From positions 27,361,448-27,425,447 of the forward strand of contig OX328124.1 in the NCBI GenBank assembly GCA_946811695.1: a stretch of DNA of 64,000 nt. The letters run 5' to 3'. The notes beneath the pieces are model-generated. The model had not been told where the DNA came from and searched no databases. It saw only the letters and a list, made by a program, of their open reading frames with translations. The stretch is from Gonocerus acuteangulatus (taxonomy: Eukaryota > Arthropoda > Insecta > Hemiptera > Coreidae). The translations under genes and the position numbers were made by a program. Positions 9,950-21,699 of this stretch are shown piece after piece (the stretch's first letter is position 1; the number at the start of each line of letters is the position of its first letter).

Positions 9950-11502
9950 ATATATTTACACAAGCATTACGAACTACAAACGAAGATTATATTCATCTTG
10001 TAGACATTAACATGTTAAATATTACAAGAAGGGTGTAAGCGTGCATATATATTGTGTCCGGAGCCTGGGGCTCCCGTTGATTACTACAGTAGATTATTCG
10101 CGAAGCGGAAGTTCATATTAAGGCATAATAGTGAACTGGGTCGGCTTGGAAGGCTTCACTAGTTGAGCCGAGCCTCCTAGAATGTCGCTAAACACCTCAT
10201 GTTCTAGCCCTCTGCACCGAGTGTCAAGCATAGCACAAAATCAGATTCACAAAGAAGTTAGTAGCAAAATGCGCCAATTACGACAACAATTGGCGCATTT
10301 TGCTACCCTCCTGCGAATATGCAGCCATTAAGTACATTTTCATTTCTAATCCATTGGTATCTCGAAAATAGCTGCGGCATCGTTGTAAGCTGACGGAAGT
10401 TATACGAAAGTTTAATAAATTTCCTGACATAAAGTGAGTGATTAGAATTTGAAATGTTCGGTTTCGTTATTTTGTCTGTGGTTTACCTTCTTAATTTCTT
10501 GTGAATTTGATTAGCATTAATCAGCATAGCCTGGTTTAAAAAATTAAATCTAATCGGTAAAATTCTTTAATGTGCCAAAAATCTACCTATTCTACGAAAT
10601 TTCATTTCAGCAATAATTTAAATTTGTTTAAGAGTTTATTTATAAACTTTATGAATTGAAAACTAACTTACTGTATGATTGAAATACAATTTGATTTTAA
10701 AGATGTATTAAAGCAGCTAAAAATGATAATGTCAATGCATTGATCCTTTATTTAAATACTTTTTTCAAAAGGCCCAAAAATACAATTATCCAGAGCTATT
10801 GGTCTATAGTTACTAGGACTGTCCTTGTTGGGCTTTTTATTGGTACAACAATTGCCTCGTTATTATTATTATACAATTTGGCTGGGGAGACTTTTTAGCA
10901 TCTTATAGCAGATTCCATCTTGTACAAGAGCAGTACATTTCACTTAAGAAAGGATATTTATCTCAGGCATGGTCAATGATTCATTAATTTGACCAGAGTC
11001 GACATAAAGAAGACACATTCCAATCCTTGAAAAAACTGGACTATATGGCAATTTATAAGTACATCTCAATTACTAATCGGATATCCGTGACATAATTTTA
11101 ATTGGCTGATTAGAAAACTGATATCTGTACTACTGAACGAACCTCTCGCGACTAACTACCTTAGCCTTCTGCTTTTACGTAAATACAACATTCTCTTACT
11201 CACAGAATGAAAAACTATACAATCTCATTTGAAGACATCTGCTGAATAAAACCAGTGGCATTATTTAGATTTAACAATTTAAATTTTGATCTGGTTCATT
11301 GGATCATTCAGGTACCACCACCTTGAAGGAGTAAAATACCCGTACAAGCAAAACACTTATGAATATATAATTTCTATCAACTGTAAATCTCTAATCCCCA
11401 GAGCTATGAGTTTCAATAGATAAAAAAGATACTGCTGTTATAATGCACATTAATCTTTTAAACAACTTATCAACTTCGATTAGATTAGATTAGATAACAG
11501 GG
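9950..11502. other. Unassigned DNA with one strong hairpin
   Basis: Apart from the perfect inverted repeat at 10261-10306, no gene, SINE or MITE was recognised. 10060-10260 is less AT-rich than its surroundings. Confidence 0.4.
10261..10306. other. Perfect 19-bp inverted repeat with 8-nt loop
   Basis: GTAGCAAAATGCGCCAATT (10261-10279), loop acgacaac, then its exact reverse complement (10288-10306). It has no mismatch in 19 bp, far beyond chance for a single site. It could be a hairpin from a foldback element or a structured RNA. No T-run follows, and no bacterial-style terminator is expected here. Confidence 0.85.
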
Positions 11503-11890
11503 TGCTTGGAACAATCCAGAGAAACCGCACCGAAGCCTATAAGACCACCCGACGTGTCTTTCTGTTCAGACCCTTTTCATCCCTGGTATCCTCCTCGGAT
11601 CATCAATAGTCGCAGCTCCGAAGTGCAGGTACGTCTTGGCTGCCAGTGTACGCATCTACATGCAATATGGTATGGAGTTTCATCGTCCTCAGAGCATAAT
11701 AGACACCATGTCGTGTGAGTCCCATGGAGTAAAGATGTTGGCACAATCTACAGTGCCCTGTAAGTAGGGATGTCAAAACTTTTACCTTAATTCTACAGAT
11801 GTTAAGAAGGGTCTCCGTTCTCTTCTTGTCGGCCAATGACATAAATTGCTTCGCCTGTATCTGGATGACACCACTTCCTCTTGTGTTCAA
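11503..11890 (-). pseudogene. LINE ORF2 C-terminal fragment (post-RNase H region), frameshifted
   Basis: On the minus strand one frame gives SLLTGHCRLCQHLYSMGL, the 'LLTGH..L..HL..MGL' signature that precedes the terminal zinc knuckle in RNase H-bearing LINEs. Another frame then gives 'LHFGAATIDDPRRIPG'. The frame changes near 11690, so the copy is dead. RT and catalytic RNase H residues are not preserved here. It is unlike the 49-51 kb element in detail and represents a different family. Confidence 0.65.
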
Positions 11891-13000
11891 CTTCGACCCA
11901 TCTACGAATGCTCAATTCAGCAACTGCCGTTGACATTCATCGTAATAAACTCTATTGACATTTTTATCCCTTGTTTTCTTGACGTCTAATAACGGAAAAC
12001 TTTCTTCTGTGCTTTAACTTAATGAAGGATTATGAAACCATCTTGGGGTTTAAGGCCCGACAACTGCAGATCTTGTTACATAACTAGACAGGTTTTGCAG
12101 GATCACCGCTCAGGCTTAGCAGGCGCATTTATTTGCTGATCAAGCATCTTTATACAAGCTGAGTGGGTGCTTCATTGCCTAAAACGCCAGTGGGTGCTGC
12201 CTAAAACGATACCCATTCTTTAGCGTATTCATTACATTCGTTTCTTGTCAATAAACAAAAACAGCAACTCTTTTCTAATGTGCATTTTCCAATCTTTCCT
12301 GGATCTACGCCGAGAATTGTAGATTTGTGTGCGTGTGTGTACGTAGACTTTCCTCTTAGAACTCAACCGCATCTAGTAATTGTCTGATTTTGACGAAATT
12401 TGGCAGAAAAACGTGCCTAAAACGAATATGGAAGTCCGTACGAAATGAATCGTAGTGCTTATGGTTTACTTAAAAAAATACACAAAATATATTTGGACGT
12501 GGGGAATCGAATAAACCCCACTTCAAGATGATATGTCTAACCTTTTTTTTGGTAAAGTAGAAAAGAAAATTAAACTTTAGTTTCGGGTACTCCACAACGA
12601 TTCGTAGACTTCAAAATGGTTTAAAATGTTCATATTTGATCCAAATTAATATTAATTTGGTTGGTTATTTTTGGAGTACAGGAAATATTATACAACAAAT
12701 AAAATTTAATCAATAAACATTTATCATCGTAGATATTTTCTTAAATATTGGGTTGCTGCTTTATTTTGTTTAGGTGCTTACCACCAAGTAAATAGAGATA
12801 ATCTATTTTATTTATTTTGTTTAACGATGCACCACTTTGAGGTGAATTGCATCGAGTGACTTTGTAGCTAAGCTAGAGATAATCTAAGCTCTAGCTAATG
12901 GATTACAAACAATGGTTCTAAATGTTGTTTATCCTCAATGATTAGTATTGTTTGTATTACATTCTCATTGACCATGTCAAAACAAATTTTTCTTTATAGT
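11891..13000. other. Unassigned DNA
   Basis: 12360-12560 has phrasing typical of old element 3' regions ('gattttgacgaaatttggca') but no family could be named. No gene was seen. Confidence 0.35.
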
Positions 13001-13262
13001 CGAAGTGCGGCTCAAACCGCTCTTGACATCAATGTTGTTTGGGGAGAATGAAGCATCTGTGAACGTACAGTGCAGCGATGGTTCCAAACATTTTGTATGA
13101 ATATTTTGATCTCGAAGACAAGGAAGGTCGCGGTAGGCCTTCTTCTGTTGATTGTGACCAACTGAGAGCTTTGGGACAAGAAAAATCTGACAAAACCGGA
13201 CATTGCGATAGAAGTTGGCGTTGACCAGTCAATAGTTGCTCACCATCTAGAAAAAATTGGCC
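13001..13262 (+). pseudogene. Mariner-like transposase, N-terminal DNA-binding part, frameshifted
   Basis: Successive frames give RSAAQTALDINVVWGE, ERTVQRWFQTFCMNIL, DLEDKEGRGRPSSVDCDQLR and IAIEVGVDQSIVAHHLEKIG. This matches, in order, the paired HTH region and GRP linker of mariner transposases. At least two frame changes occur (near 13045 and 13105), so no protein can be made. The catalytic domain with the DD34D residues is absent; the match stops after the second HTH and runs into the chimeric segment also seen at 8.8 kb. Confidence 0.85.
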
Positions 13263-13384
13263 TTTATTATTTTTTCACCAACCCAATATCCCCAAGATGG
13301 TTGTGAAGTCGTGTTATGTGCAAGGCAATCGTTGGAAAGTATAATAAATTTCCTTATGGAAATTTATAAAAGCGTAATAAATAT
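13263..13384 (+). repeat. Segment linking mariner fragment to SINE-A tail
   Basis: Homologous to the reverse complement of 8830-8950 (for example 'gaagtcgtgttat', 'ggaaatttataaaag', 'attcctgatg'). Divergence is visible between the two copies, so the joined unit was copied, not formed twice. Origin of this part is unknown. Confidence 0.7.
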
Positions 13385-13479
13385 TCCTGATGCCTTTCCT
13401 TTTTTCGAAAAAAGAAAAGGCAACACCCCTATCCTGGCTAGAAAAGGTTAGTTACCTATATCTAACCCGTCCTAAAATT
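13385..13479 (+). repeat. SINE-A tail without head
   Basis: 'cttttttcgaaaaaagaaaagg', then 'ctatcctggctagaaaagg' and 'aacccgtcctaaaatta'. It joins the preceding mariner-derived segment at the same point as the 8.8 kb copy. Confidence 0.75.
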
Positions 13480-14297
13480 AGATACATGCGGAAATTTAGA
13501 TAGAAAACGATGCTTAAAATTTCGAACATATGATCCTTCTAAGGTGAAATATTCTTTAGTAAGCTTTCAAAATGACACCAGACTAAGATTGGAGAATGAA
13601 TCCTGCCTGTGAAAGGCTAGTTGTGGGTGCCGCAGACTTGATTTGTAGAAAAGAGCAGCTGACTCAGAGCAATTACCCTTTACAATGACATTATTCATCG
13701 CCGAGGCATTTTAAGGTTCGTCTTCCAACACTGGGCCTTTCAGGGCTATTTTAGAATCCTGAGGCCCGCAGTTTTTGTAGAGCTGCTCAAACATTAACAA
13801 AACAATAATCTTAACTGCTCCCAGTTTTGGTAATAGTTTGCCTACAGTCATTTTGAATTTGTTTGTCATGGATGATTGGTATTTATATTTGTATATATTA
13901 AGCTGTTTTAGTGGTGCCTAGGTACTTCAGCATGCGCTTTTAAAAGGTTCAAGTCGCAGGAATAGCTCCATCTTTGAGCTTCCATAACTTTCTATTCAAT
14001 ATTGTCGTTTTTGTCGTGTAATTGAGTAAGCTTTAAATGGTTACCTTCTACTTACCACGATTTATTTTAGTAATTTGTTTAATATTTGTCTGTTAATAAT
14101 TATATTAAATATTTTCTTAAGTAAAAAGTTTAAATATCTTAGTTTAGATGTACGTCAAGCGTCTGGAAACAATTTAAATTGAATCGTTTCTGAGGAACCA
14201 AAACAAAAATTAGTTACAAAAAACTGCCTTAATCCTTCTTTCTCTAAAATGATTACATATATGGTACGCCATACAAATTGTTTTATTCGATTCCCCA

Positions 14298-14331
<34 letters not shown>

Positions 14332-14749
14332 AACATAAAAAGTATACCTGGAAGCCTACTAACTACTAATATCACACTTATTTCACATAATTTTCATAAT
14401 TTCATTATAAAAAAATCGCAAATTTTGTCACCTCTTAATGCGTATGGATATGTTGATGACACGAAATAATACTTTTAGAAAAGACTACAGGAATTCCTAC
14501 CATATTTGACATTTGCGGAATGCTTTCTAGTCAGTGGGTTGCGGGAAAGAATTTCGTCATGTGAAAAGAAACAGGGTTTTACCACAAACCTACAAATTAT
14601 TGTCGAATCTTGTCTTCCTTCAATTCAATCGATTCCTTCTCATTGTTTGTTGTTTTATATTCCAATTCATTTAAAGCGTCAATTTCTCTAAACTTTGGAA
14701 AATTATGACCGTTTTACATTGGTGATTTTGCGGAAAACAGGTTTTGACA
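13480..14749. other. Unassigned DNA
   Basis: Contains a 32-bp poly(A) run (about 14299-14330) that may be the tail of an unrecognised retroposon. No gene was seen. Confidence 0.35.
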
Positions 14750-14751
14750 TA

Positions 14752-15003
14752 TCGTCGATACAAAAGCAAACTAACGAATATGAAAATCACCTCTTTTCAG
14801 ATAGGAAAAGTATTTATTCATAACTTTTTTTTGGACAGTCAAATATTCGGCAGATTTGACCTTTTGATAGTGGAATACTTTCCCTTTAATAGAGTGAAGT
14901 CAGATTGAAGAATTTGCCGTAAATAAGTCCAGCAGAAATTAGTAAAGATGGACAATGAAAGATGCATTTTTTCATATTCGTTAGTTTGCATTTGTATCGA
15001 CGA
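14752..15003 (+). mobile_element. MITE-G, best copy
   Basis: Flanked by TA (14750-14751 and 15004-15005). The terminal inverted repeat reads TCGTCGATACAAAAGCAAAC and pairs with the right end at 14965-15003 over about 38 bp with one mismatch. About 252 bp, no coding. A TA-specific mariner/Tc1-type transposase is the likely mobiliser. Confidence 0.92.
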
Positions 15004-15005
15004 TA

Positions 15006-16377
15006 TATTCCACAACAAAATCCCAAACGAACTTTATCTGCGCCAGTTTACACCAAACCATAAAACAACGTTGTCTCCTTGTTCGATTTCCATTTGGTTA
15101 CCGAAATTAATCTCTTGTTCAAAACGAAATATTTTTAGGTAAAATCTCATCAAAATCGAGCCATTTTTGTTGTACTAACAGATAAATTAATCCCAGACAC
15201 TTCTTTCCGGATCTTTCAGAATGCTTTCACGGTTTCCTTCCTATAGGGAGATAGAAAATTACCTAAAATAGGAAACCGAATACAATAAAGAATAATTTGT
15301 TTTTAGAGCGGGGGTCCATTTTAGACAATAGCTTTGTTGAAGAAGACCTCCGCACCTGTTTTGTCCTGACGAAGCTGCTCACTCAGGCATAGTTGTAGGG
15401 CTCTGGGGTTATTGCGCATCTCCTGTTCTTTGAAGGCATCAAGGGAAGGCTTTTTTACTCATGAAGGGATGAAAATTCGGTGGAAACACTCTCCGTCATG
15501 GTGAAACTCTCAAAGTTTTTCATATTTTGAATCATTTTTCCCCTCTGAAACAATAATGGATGTTTTTGAAGGATTTTAAAGATTTTTGTTCTGTTGCCTA
15601 ATCAAGTCCTAGTGAAAATTTTTTAAGAATGCAATTACTTATGTTTTTTGTTTTTGATTATATGAAATTATAACTGCCCAGGAAAACAAATAAAAAATTG
15701 TTTTCTTTTTTTAACTTTTTGTATGATTACTTTTTTATGATTTTATTTTTCGATTTGTTTTTGAAAATAAAGTGAGTTATAATCATAAGCTTAATAAATA
15801 AAATCCTTGAAAATACAGTTAACTCTTGTTTATATTTATTTCAATAAGAGATACTAATATAAAATTTGATTTTTATTTTCCCTTTGTGACATATTATATC
15901 AGAAAATGGACCCTATAGTACATTGAACAGGAATTATTTTAAATGATCCATGAATTATTAATTTTACAGTAATTAAAAATAAACCGGTATGAATGTGATT
16001 CCATTTAATAAATAAAAATGTTTTTTGTTGTATGTGATTGGTACTTAATTCTACAGAATGTTATGTACAATTAGGTTAAATATTTATTATAATCGGTCAA
16101 CTTATTTTTTTTTTTTAATAAAAAGAAAATATTTTACCTACCTAATACTTTTGTTTAATATATTCAGACTTTGTTTTTATAATATCGAAATAGGTCGATT
16201 TTAAACATCTGATTTAATTGTGTCGTGTTCAAAATTCTAAATTTTATATTAAGACGTCTCCGTTTTCGTAAAGTAGACGAATTTACGAGAACGGTCGAAT
16301 TTAGTAAAATTTACGATCGAATTGAATCTGTGAATATATATGAATTGCTGCTCATTAAGTAAGAAGAATAGATTGAT
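15006..16377. other. Unassigned, very AT-rich DNA
   Basis: No repeat family or gene was recognised. Confidence 0.35.
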
Positions 16378-16379
16378 GT

Positions 16380-16510
16380 AAAAGTTCATTGCCACATTGG
16401 CCGTTAGTAGCTTCGATTCCCACTAGAAGTGGTGGGGTTTTTTGTTTTTTTTTTTTAAAAAATAAGGGAACCTGTATTTTACCCGTCCCAAGAAATCGTG
16501 GGGTTAAAAT
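16380..16510 (+). repeat. Degenerate SINE-A copy
   Basis: 'ttggccgttag', 'cgattcccactag', an extended T/A palindrome (16436-16465), then 'gaacctgtattttacccgtc'. The order matches SINE-A but identity is low, so it is an old copy. Confidence 0.6.
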
Positions 16511-16733
16511 AAATCCGTTGTATTAAACTAAACAGAGACAATATAAAAGTGTTTATCTAAAGCCCTGGTTATCAGCTCGCTAGTGTAATATTCTCCAACG
16601 GTTCTCTTATCTCTGTCCATTCAAAACTCATGACGTATGAATTTATTATCTCAATGACAGCAACTTCGCCTTGCGTTTCATTCTCCCGATGCACTGTTCT
16701 CTTCCGCAGTCTCATTAATATCTCTCATTTTTC

Positions 16734-16734
<1 letters not shown>

Positions 16735-16789
<55 letters not shown>
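16735..16789. repeat. (TA)n microsatellite
   Basis: About 55 bp of pure TA repeat. No Helentron-like ends were recognised around it. Confidence 0.95.
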
Positions 16790-16794
<5 letters not shown>

Positions 16795-16919
16795 AGAGAT
16801 GTATTCGTTAAAAACCAATTCGAATCGCTCATCAGGGAAAAAAAAGTGTTTTTTTTTTGCCTAGTTTTTTCCTTTCAGCAACTACTGAAGGACCACAATA
16901 GAGGTTGAGTTCAATTCAG

Positions 16920-18496
16920 CACCAATTTCTCTCCAAACGTACCATTGAACTTGAAAATACAGATTCAAATATTAAATCACAGACTAATATCGGGCAGAAA
17001 GGTCCTTTTAGTTGTACAGTGATTTGTACTGCAAATCGGATACATAATTGATGTTCTAGTCCAATGAAATTAGAATATTTACTAAGCAAAACGTTTATTA
17101 CACTATTTTGTCACTTGGTGAAAATAAATTTAAAATAGGTAATGTTTTTAAAATGTATTGTAAAATTGTATCTGTTATACCTTTACAATAAATCTTCTAA
17201 ATGTCGATGCAACGTGTAACCACCCCCGCCATCATTGTACTACGCAGTTGTCCCTTGCCACATCGTCTAATCCGCTCAACAAGTGTTTAGTGACAAGTTA
17301 GTTACTTGACGACCCGACTGTACGCACATGTCCTCTCCGACATGTGACGGATGTACTGTGATCGAGTACTACCAGGACCAAATGTATTGAATGCACTTGC
17401 CCGACAACGTGCGAACGAGTTCTTGTCACTTGTCACAAAGCTTAGTGAGAGGGACATGCACTAATGGCAAGAACTGAGCTCATGTAAACTATAGTCCGAC
17501 CGCAAACATAAGAACCAGAAGGGGCGTGGCCGGAGGGGAGCTAGGCCTTCCCTCAAATGGGCCGAAGGCAGCGCGTGGGCACGACCTGGTTCATTTCTTC
17601 GCGGTACACCTATAGACATTAGTTCAAGTACATTACAAGGCAATGTTGGACAAAGAAACCATCTTTTTGGGGAATATGCTTAGTTTAAGCAACTCCAACA
17701 TATATTACTAACAGAAATCAAGTTTCACCAATATGCCTTTTTCTGACTTCTAGCTCCTAATTATTCTCTTAAAAGCTAGTATCTCTTTCTCAATCTTGGA
17801 TGTTTGGGGGGCATGTGGTTTATAAGTAAAGCCTTTCTCTAAGGCGATTTGTTTTGCGTAGCTTTGACGCAATAACTACAAATTAGTACAAACTTGTTTA
17901 TATATCTCTTCTGATACATTCCTCATCTTCGGCCGAAAACATTTTAATGTATACAAATAGAGCTGTTGTTTATTCAGGGAGGAGTATCTATTTAATAGGG
18001 CGCTTAAGCCTTAAAAGGCACAGCCAAGGCCTTCGATCCTTGTTATACATTGTCTGCTCTCAATTAAATAATCATAAAATGCCCTCGTGTCCATAAATAG
18101 AGACGTGCTGACTGCCTAAGACAACTACGGGGAAGATCCAGCAGACCTAATGTGGAGTTATATATTCTCTAGGGATAAGCGGAAGGAACAGCCATCTATG
18201 GAGGGGGCTCTCCGCGTCTTGGCTCCAGTCCAAATCCAGGCGTCGGAAATTATTAATATTTCTATGGCGTTTCTTCTCTCGGTATCCCTTCCTTCCTTCG
18301 GGTTGGCAGATAGAGCACGAGGTGACATCAGCAAATGAGATGGATTTGTCAAATGGATCGTGATTAATTTGGGCACCATTTGTTTGGTGGAGCTGTCACT
18401 CCTAATGATGTTATTTCATTCACTTCCAAGCAGATTCCCAGTATTCGAATTCCAAAATAATGTAGCTATCGAGGTTTTACCCATTTAAACAATTTT
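16920..18496. other. Unassigned; GC-richer patch 17200-17640
   Basis: 17200-17640 is visibly richer in GC than the surroundings and is open over 60 codons on the minus strand, but the peptide is unrecognised. At 18427-18475 'tattcgaa...gtagctatcgaggttt' resembles eroded family D sequence. No gene can be supported. Confidence 0.35.
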
Positions 18497-18506
18497 ATTG
18501 GGTTGA

Positions 18507-18829
18507 AGAAAAAAACAAAAACAAAAAGCAGGCCACGGGGGCCCAGAGGGGCAGAAACTATCGAATGTATCTGATTCCAGACCATACGGCACACTATGGA
18601 GATAGTGTGGTCAGTTCTATTCTCCGGCCGCCTGATTTCTTCTTTGCGGGTACCCATTAATAAATTAATTAAAGGCTGGATGGGCCTAAGGTCTGTCAGG
18701 GAGGCTGACTCCAACCTTAGAACGAAGACACTAGATGTTAAAATCTTTAGCGCAATCCAGTTTCGAACTTAGCTCTTCCAGCATATTAGTCGAGTGCACT
18801 ACCACTCGAAGGGAGCTAACCTCGCCACC
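18507..18829 (-). repeat. SINE-C copy with 10-bp target-site duplication
   Basis: On the minus strand the head GGCGAGGTTAGCTCCC... with anticodon-arm-like and B-box-like parts is tRNA-related. It is followed by a long body (shared 'aattaattaaaggctgg' and 'accacactatctccatagtg') and an A-rich tail. Direct repeats attgggttga lie at 18497-18506 and 18830-18839. It is older than the 39.7 and 47.2 kb copies, judged by visible divergence. Confidence 0.9.
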
Positions 18830-18839
18830 ATTGGGTTGA

Positions 18840-19290
18840 TAACTATCTTATATTTACGATGAATGAAGAACAAAAAGAATTTTGCACGAAGAAAGACACG
18901 AAGACGTTTCTTAGAACATGGTGCGCATTAATAAAAACATATTTCGCCTAGTTTTTACAAGTTTCTAAGGTAATTTAGGGGTTGAACACACGTGATGTAA
19001 ATGAAAATCTTATCTTTTCATTAGATATCAGTTATTATGGAATAATGCATAGTAATAATTGAAACATCATCAAATGACAAATTACAGCATTTTTATTGAA
19101 AGATTCATTGTCTACCTTTGAGCCTGATAAATCCAAATCTCGCACCTTTAGCCAGTCATTGTAATCTTTTTGAAGCAAAGGTTCTGGTTCGTGTGTCAAT
19201 CGCATCACTGATACAATATCTTTGCATTCAACTATACTTATCCTCAGTGAATTTGTTGTAAGGAACGCTTCTTATTTTCTTCTCATAGCC
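18840..19290. other. Unassigned DNA
   Basis: Nothing recognised. Confidence 0.35.
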
Positions 19291-19459
19291 ATAATTAACT
19301 GAGAATCATAGGACGGGTTATCTACAGGTCACCACCCTTTTCTAGCCAAGATAGGGCTGATGCCTTTTATTTTTTCAAAAGAAAAGCCGCCACCCCTAGT
19401 AGGAATCGAACCCATCACCCTGGGCACGGAGTGTTAACACTCACAGCAACCGCGCCTCC
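19291..19459 (-). repeat. SINE-A copy
   Basis: Minus-strand SINE-A with a recognisable head (reverse of 'caaccgcgcctcc'), B box (reverse of 'aggaatcgaaccca') and core (reverse of 'acaggtcaccacccttttct'). No clean target-site duplication was seen. Confidence 0.8.
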
Positions 19460-20566
19460 AAATGCGTTATTCTTATAAATTCTTATATATAATTACACTG
19501 AAAAAGATTAATTAATTAATATTTTCTTTCCTCTCCAATATAACTACATGTAGAATATAAAACATTCTCCGGTATCAATAAATACATAAATCAGCAAATA
19601 ACTCCATACTTGTCTAACGAGAAGGAATATGCGATGTTCTTTATCAACTAATGATTCGACTATATTATTTTAAACCTTCCTTGATTTTGATATCTTAAAT
19701 TAAACCGTCTGGAGAGCTTGAGTGTGTTCAGGTTTGTTGTGGGAAAGAATGTATACAAGATAAGCTTCGTGATTTGTAGCGGATCTAAACCACTGAATAA
19801 ACTATACGTTATTTGCTTATCATTATCACTTATGCGATGTTTGTATATTCATATCTCTCCGCAGTCTCCTTGCATTTCCGTTTCAATCAGCTGTTTACAT
19901 AGTTTGTAAAGCATTCCATTTCATTGAAGCTCAATGAATTTCGAAATAACAATTCAATGTTGATCTTTAGAAATCTGTCTTGTGGTACATAATGTTGGCC
20001 CATCCATAGCAACGGATGAGAAAAAGCTGTGATACTAAATTCCAAGTAATTATTTGCTTAAAAGCAAAACATAATTGTATATTTTTTTTATCTTCCATAC
20101 AATTTTTTATTGGACTAGTGGGATTTTTTCATTTTAGGATCCTTTTGGATATTCTTACAGACCAAGGTGGTTGTAAAAGTTCACGGAAGCCATGAAAGTT
20201 CCAAGGGCGGAAGTTTTATTGTTGTTTGGGGTAGGGTATTGTACCTTTGCAACTAGCGATGTCGGCATTGTTTATGCTAAACCGTCACTAATGAATTCAG
20301 AACAACAAAGGTTATTTCTGTATTATCGGCTCTTATCGTTATGACTACAATTGTGAAATGCCGCACAACGCTTCGAAAGTGGATGAAAGTAAAGAAAATC
20401 AATCCTGGTTTCATATAGTCTCGTCAGCGGTATTACGTCTTTAGTAAAACTTAGGTTTTGCCGGCTCAAGGCCAACTCGGCGAATACAATAGTCAAACTC
20501 TGAGGGCAAACCGGAACGTCTTCGATAGCTTCAAAAATAGGACTGTACAAGTTCTATGAGCATTGG
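19460..20566. other. Unassigned DNA
   Basis: A 75-codon open stretch on the minus strand (20323-20550) adjoins the LINE fragment that follows, but its peptide is not recognisable. Confidence 0.35.
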
Positions 20567-20790
20567 CTTACAATACCATATTTCGCCAATCATCCATGTT
20601 CAGTATTCCTGCCTTCCAATCCCTAAATTTTAATTGGTTGTCGACATCTTGCTCTTTACCATCCTGCCATCGTAGTCTTGATCTTTGTCTGCGCCTTGTC
20701 TCAAACCTCCACAAGAAGGAGTTTGCTTGGTTTTGGGCTCTCCTCTATTCTCATGACCTGGCCAGCTCATTGCAATCTAACTAATCTAAT
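20567..20790 (-). pseudogene. LINE C-terminal fragment of the 'GRPR-W' type, broken
   Basis: On the minus strand, one frame gives LGQVMRIEES and another gives RRRQRSRLRWQDGKEQDVDN followed by 'RDWKAGILNMDDWRNMV'. This follows the usual pattern of C-termini in many animal endonuclease-RT retrotransposons (LGHVxRMxE, RGRPRLRWxDxV, RDRxxWR). A frame change separates the two parts. No catalytic domain remains. Confidence 0.65.
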
Positions 20791-21176
20791 AAACGATTTG
20801 AATGACTGTCTATATCTCATTAATAAAACCCGTACAGACTTAAGGAATAGAACTCTCTCTAGCAAGCATTCCAACATCCACCAATAACTGTAAACGAATT
20901 CTTGAATGCGATAAAAAATGTAATGAAAGAAAATCGGACGAATGTACAGGACGAAGTTGTAGGAAATAACAAATAATTTCGTTTAGAGCCTTCTGCTCAA
21001 ATTCGGGAACATAAATATGCTTTAGTTCCACCCGACAAACCTATGTAATGTACTGAATAACAGACAGTCCTCTTGTTCCTACTTGGCTACCGCGTATGCG
21101 CGAACGCCAGCGGACACGTTTTTGTAACGTTTTTCCAGTTTAGTCATCGCTAAAGCATATTTATGCTAAAATCCTC

Positions 21177-21335
21177 TATAGAATACTGGGGTTCTTCATC
21201 GAGGGCTAGTAGGAGAAAGAAGGTTGTCATAACCCGAATGGGAATCGGACACTCAAAATGTTCGCATGGATTCCTGATGTCGATGTCCGCGATGGAAAGA
21301 TGCTTTAAATGTGCTTATAGGACAAATTTTATTTC
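21177..21335 (+). pseudogene. LINE ORF2 C-terminal remnant, related to the 49-51 kb element
   Basis: The frame reads WGSSSRASRRKKVVITRMGI, then 'GHSKCSHGFLMS' and 'ERCFKC'. It aligns with the 49-51 kb LINE segment running from WSSSIRNVRREEVVLTRQRI through GHSHLTHSYLMT to its CTLC zinc knuckle. Residues after the first CxxC do not follow the family, so the copy is decayed. Confidence 0.7.
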
Positions 21336-21699
21336 AATACATTTTACAAATTACAACGAAGGCATAATTCACATATGTATATATAATAATTGTAGGATAT
21401 ACACAATTAAATATTACGAAATTTTAGTATATAAATTATTTAAAGAATTAATAAATAAATAATGATCATAAAAAGATAAAAGCATTCATTCATGATGCAC
21501 AAACACTGGTACATTATGACTGTAAACCAAGCATACTCGACATAACAAAGTTGGGCAGTTACTGGCGAAGTGTTTTGCAGTAATAACCTAAATAAACCAA
21601 CCAACATCCACCGAATCTTAAAATTTTAATCCTACGTTGTACCTACCATAGTCAACGATTTACGCTCTCCCCCTCTTCATAATTATTTAAATAATTTAT
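21336..21699. other. Unassigned AT-rich DNA
   Basis: No repeat family recognised; this is the upstream flank of the minisatellite. Confidence 0.35.

Noticed and set aside
12541..12660. LTR-retrotransposon end
   Set aside because: No paired direct repeats, primer-binding site or polyprotein frame could be found anywhere in the window.
17461..17643. 60-codon frame in the GC-richer patch
   Set aside because: The peptide is unrecognised, and base composition alone can open such a frame.
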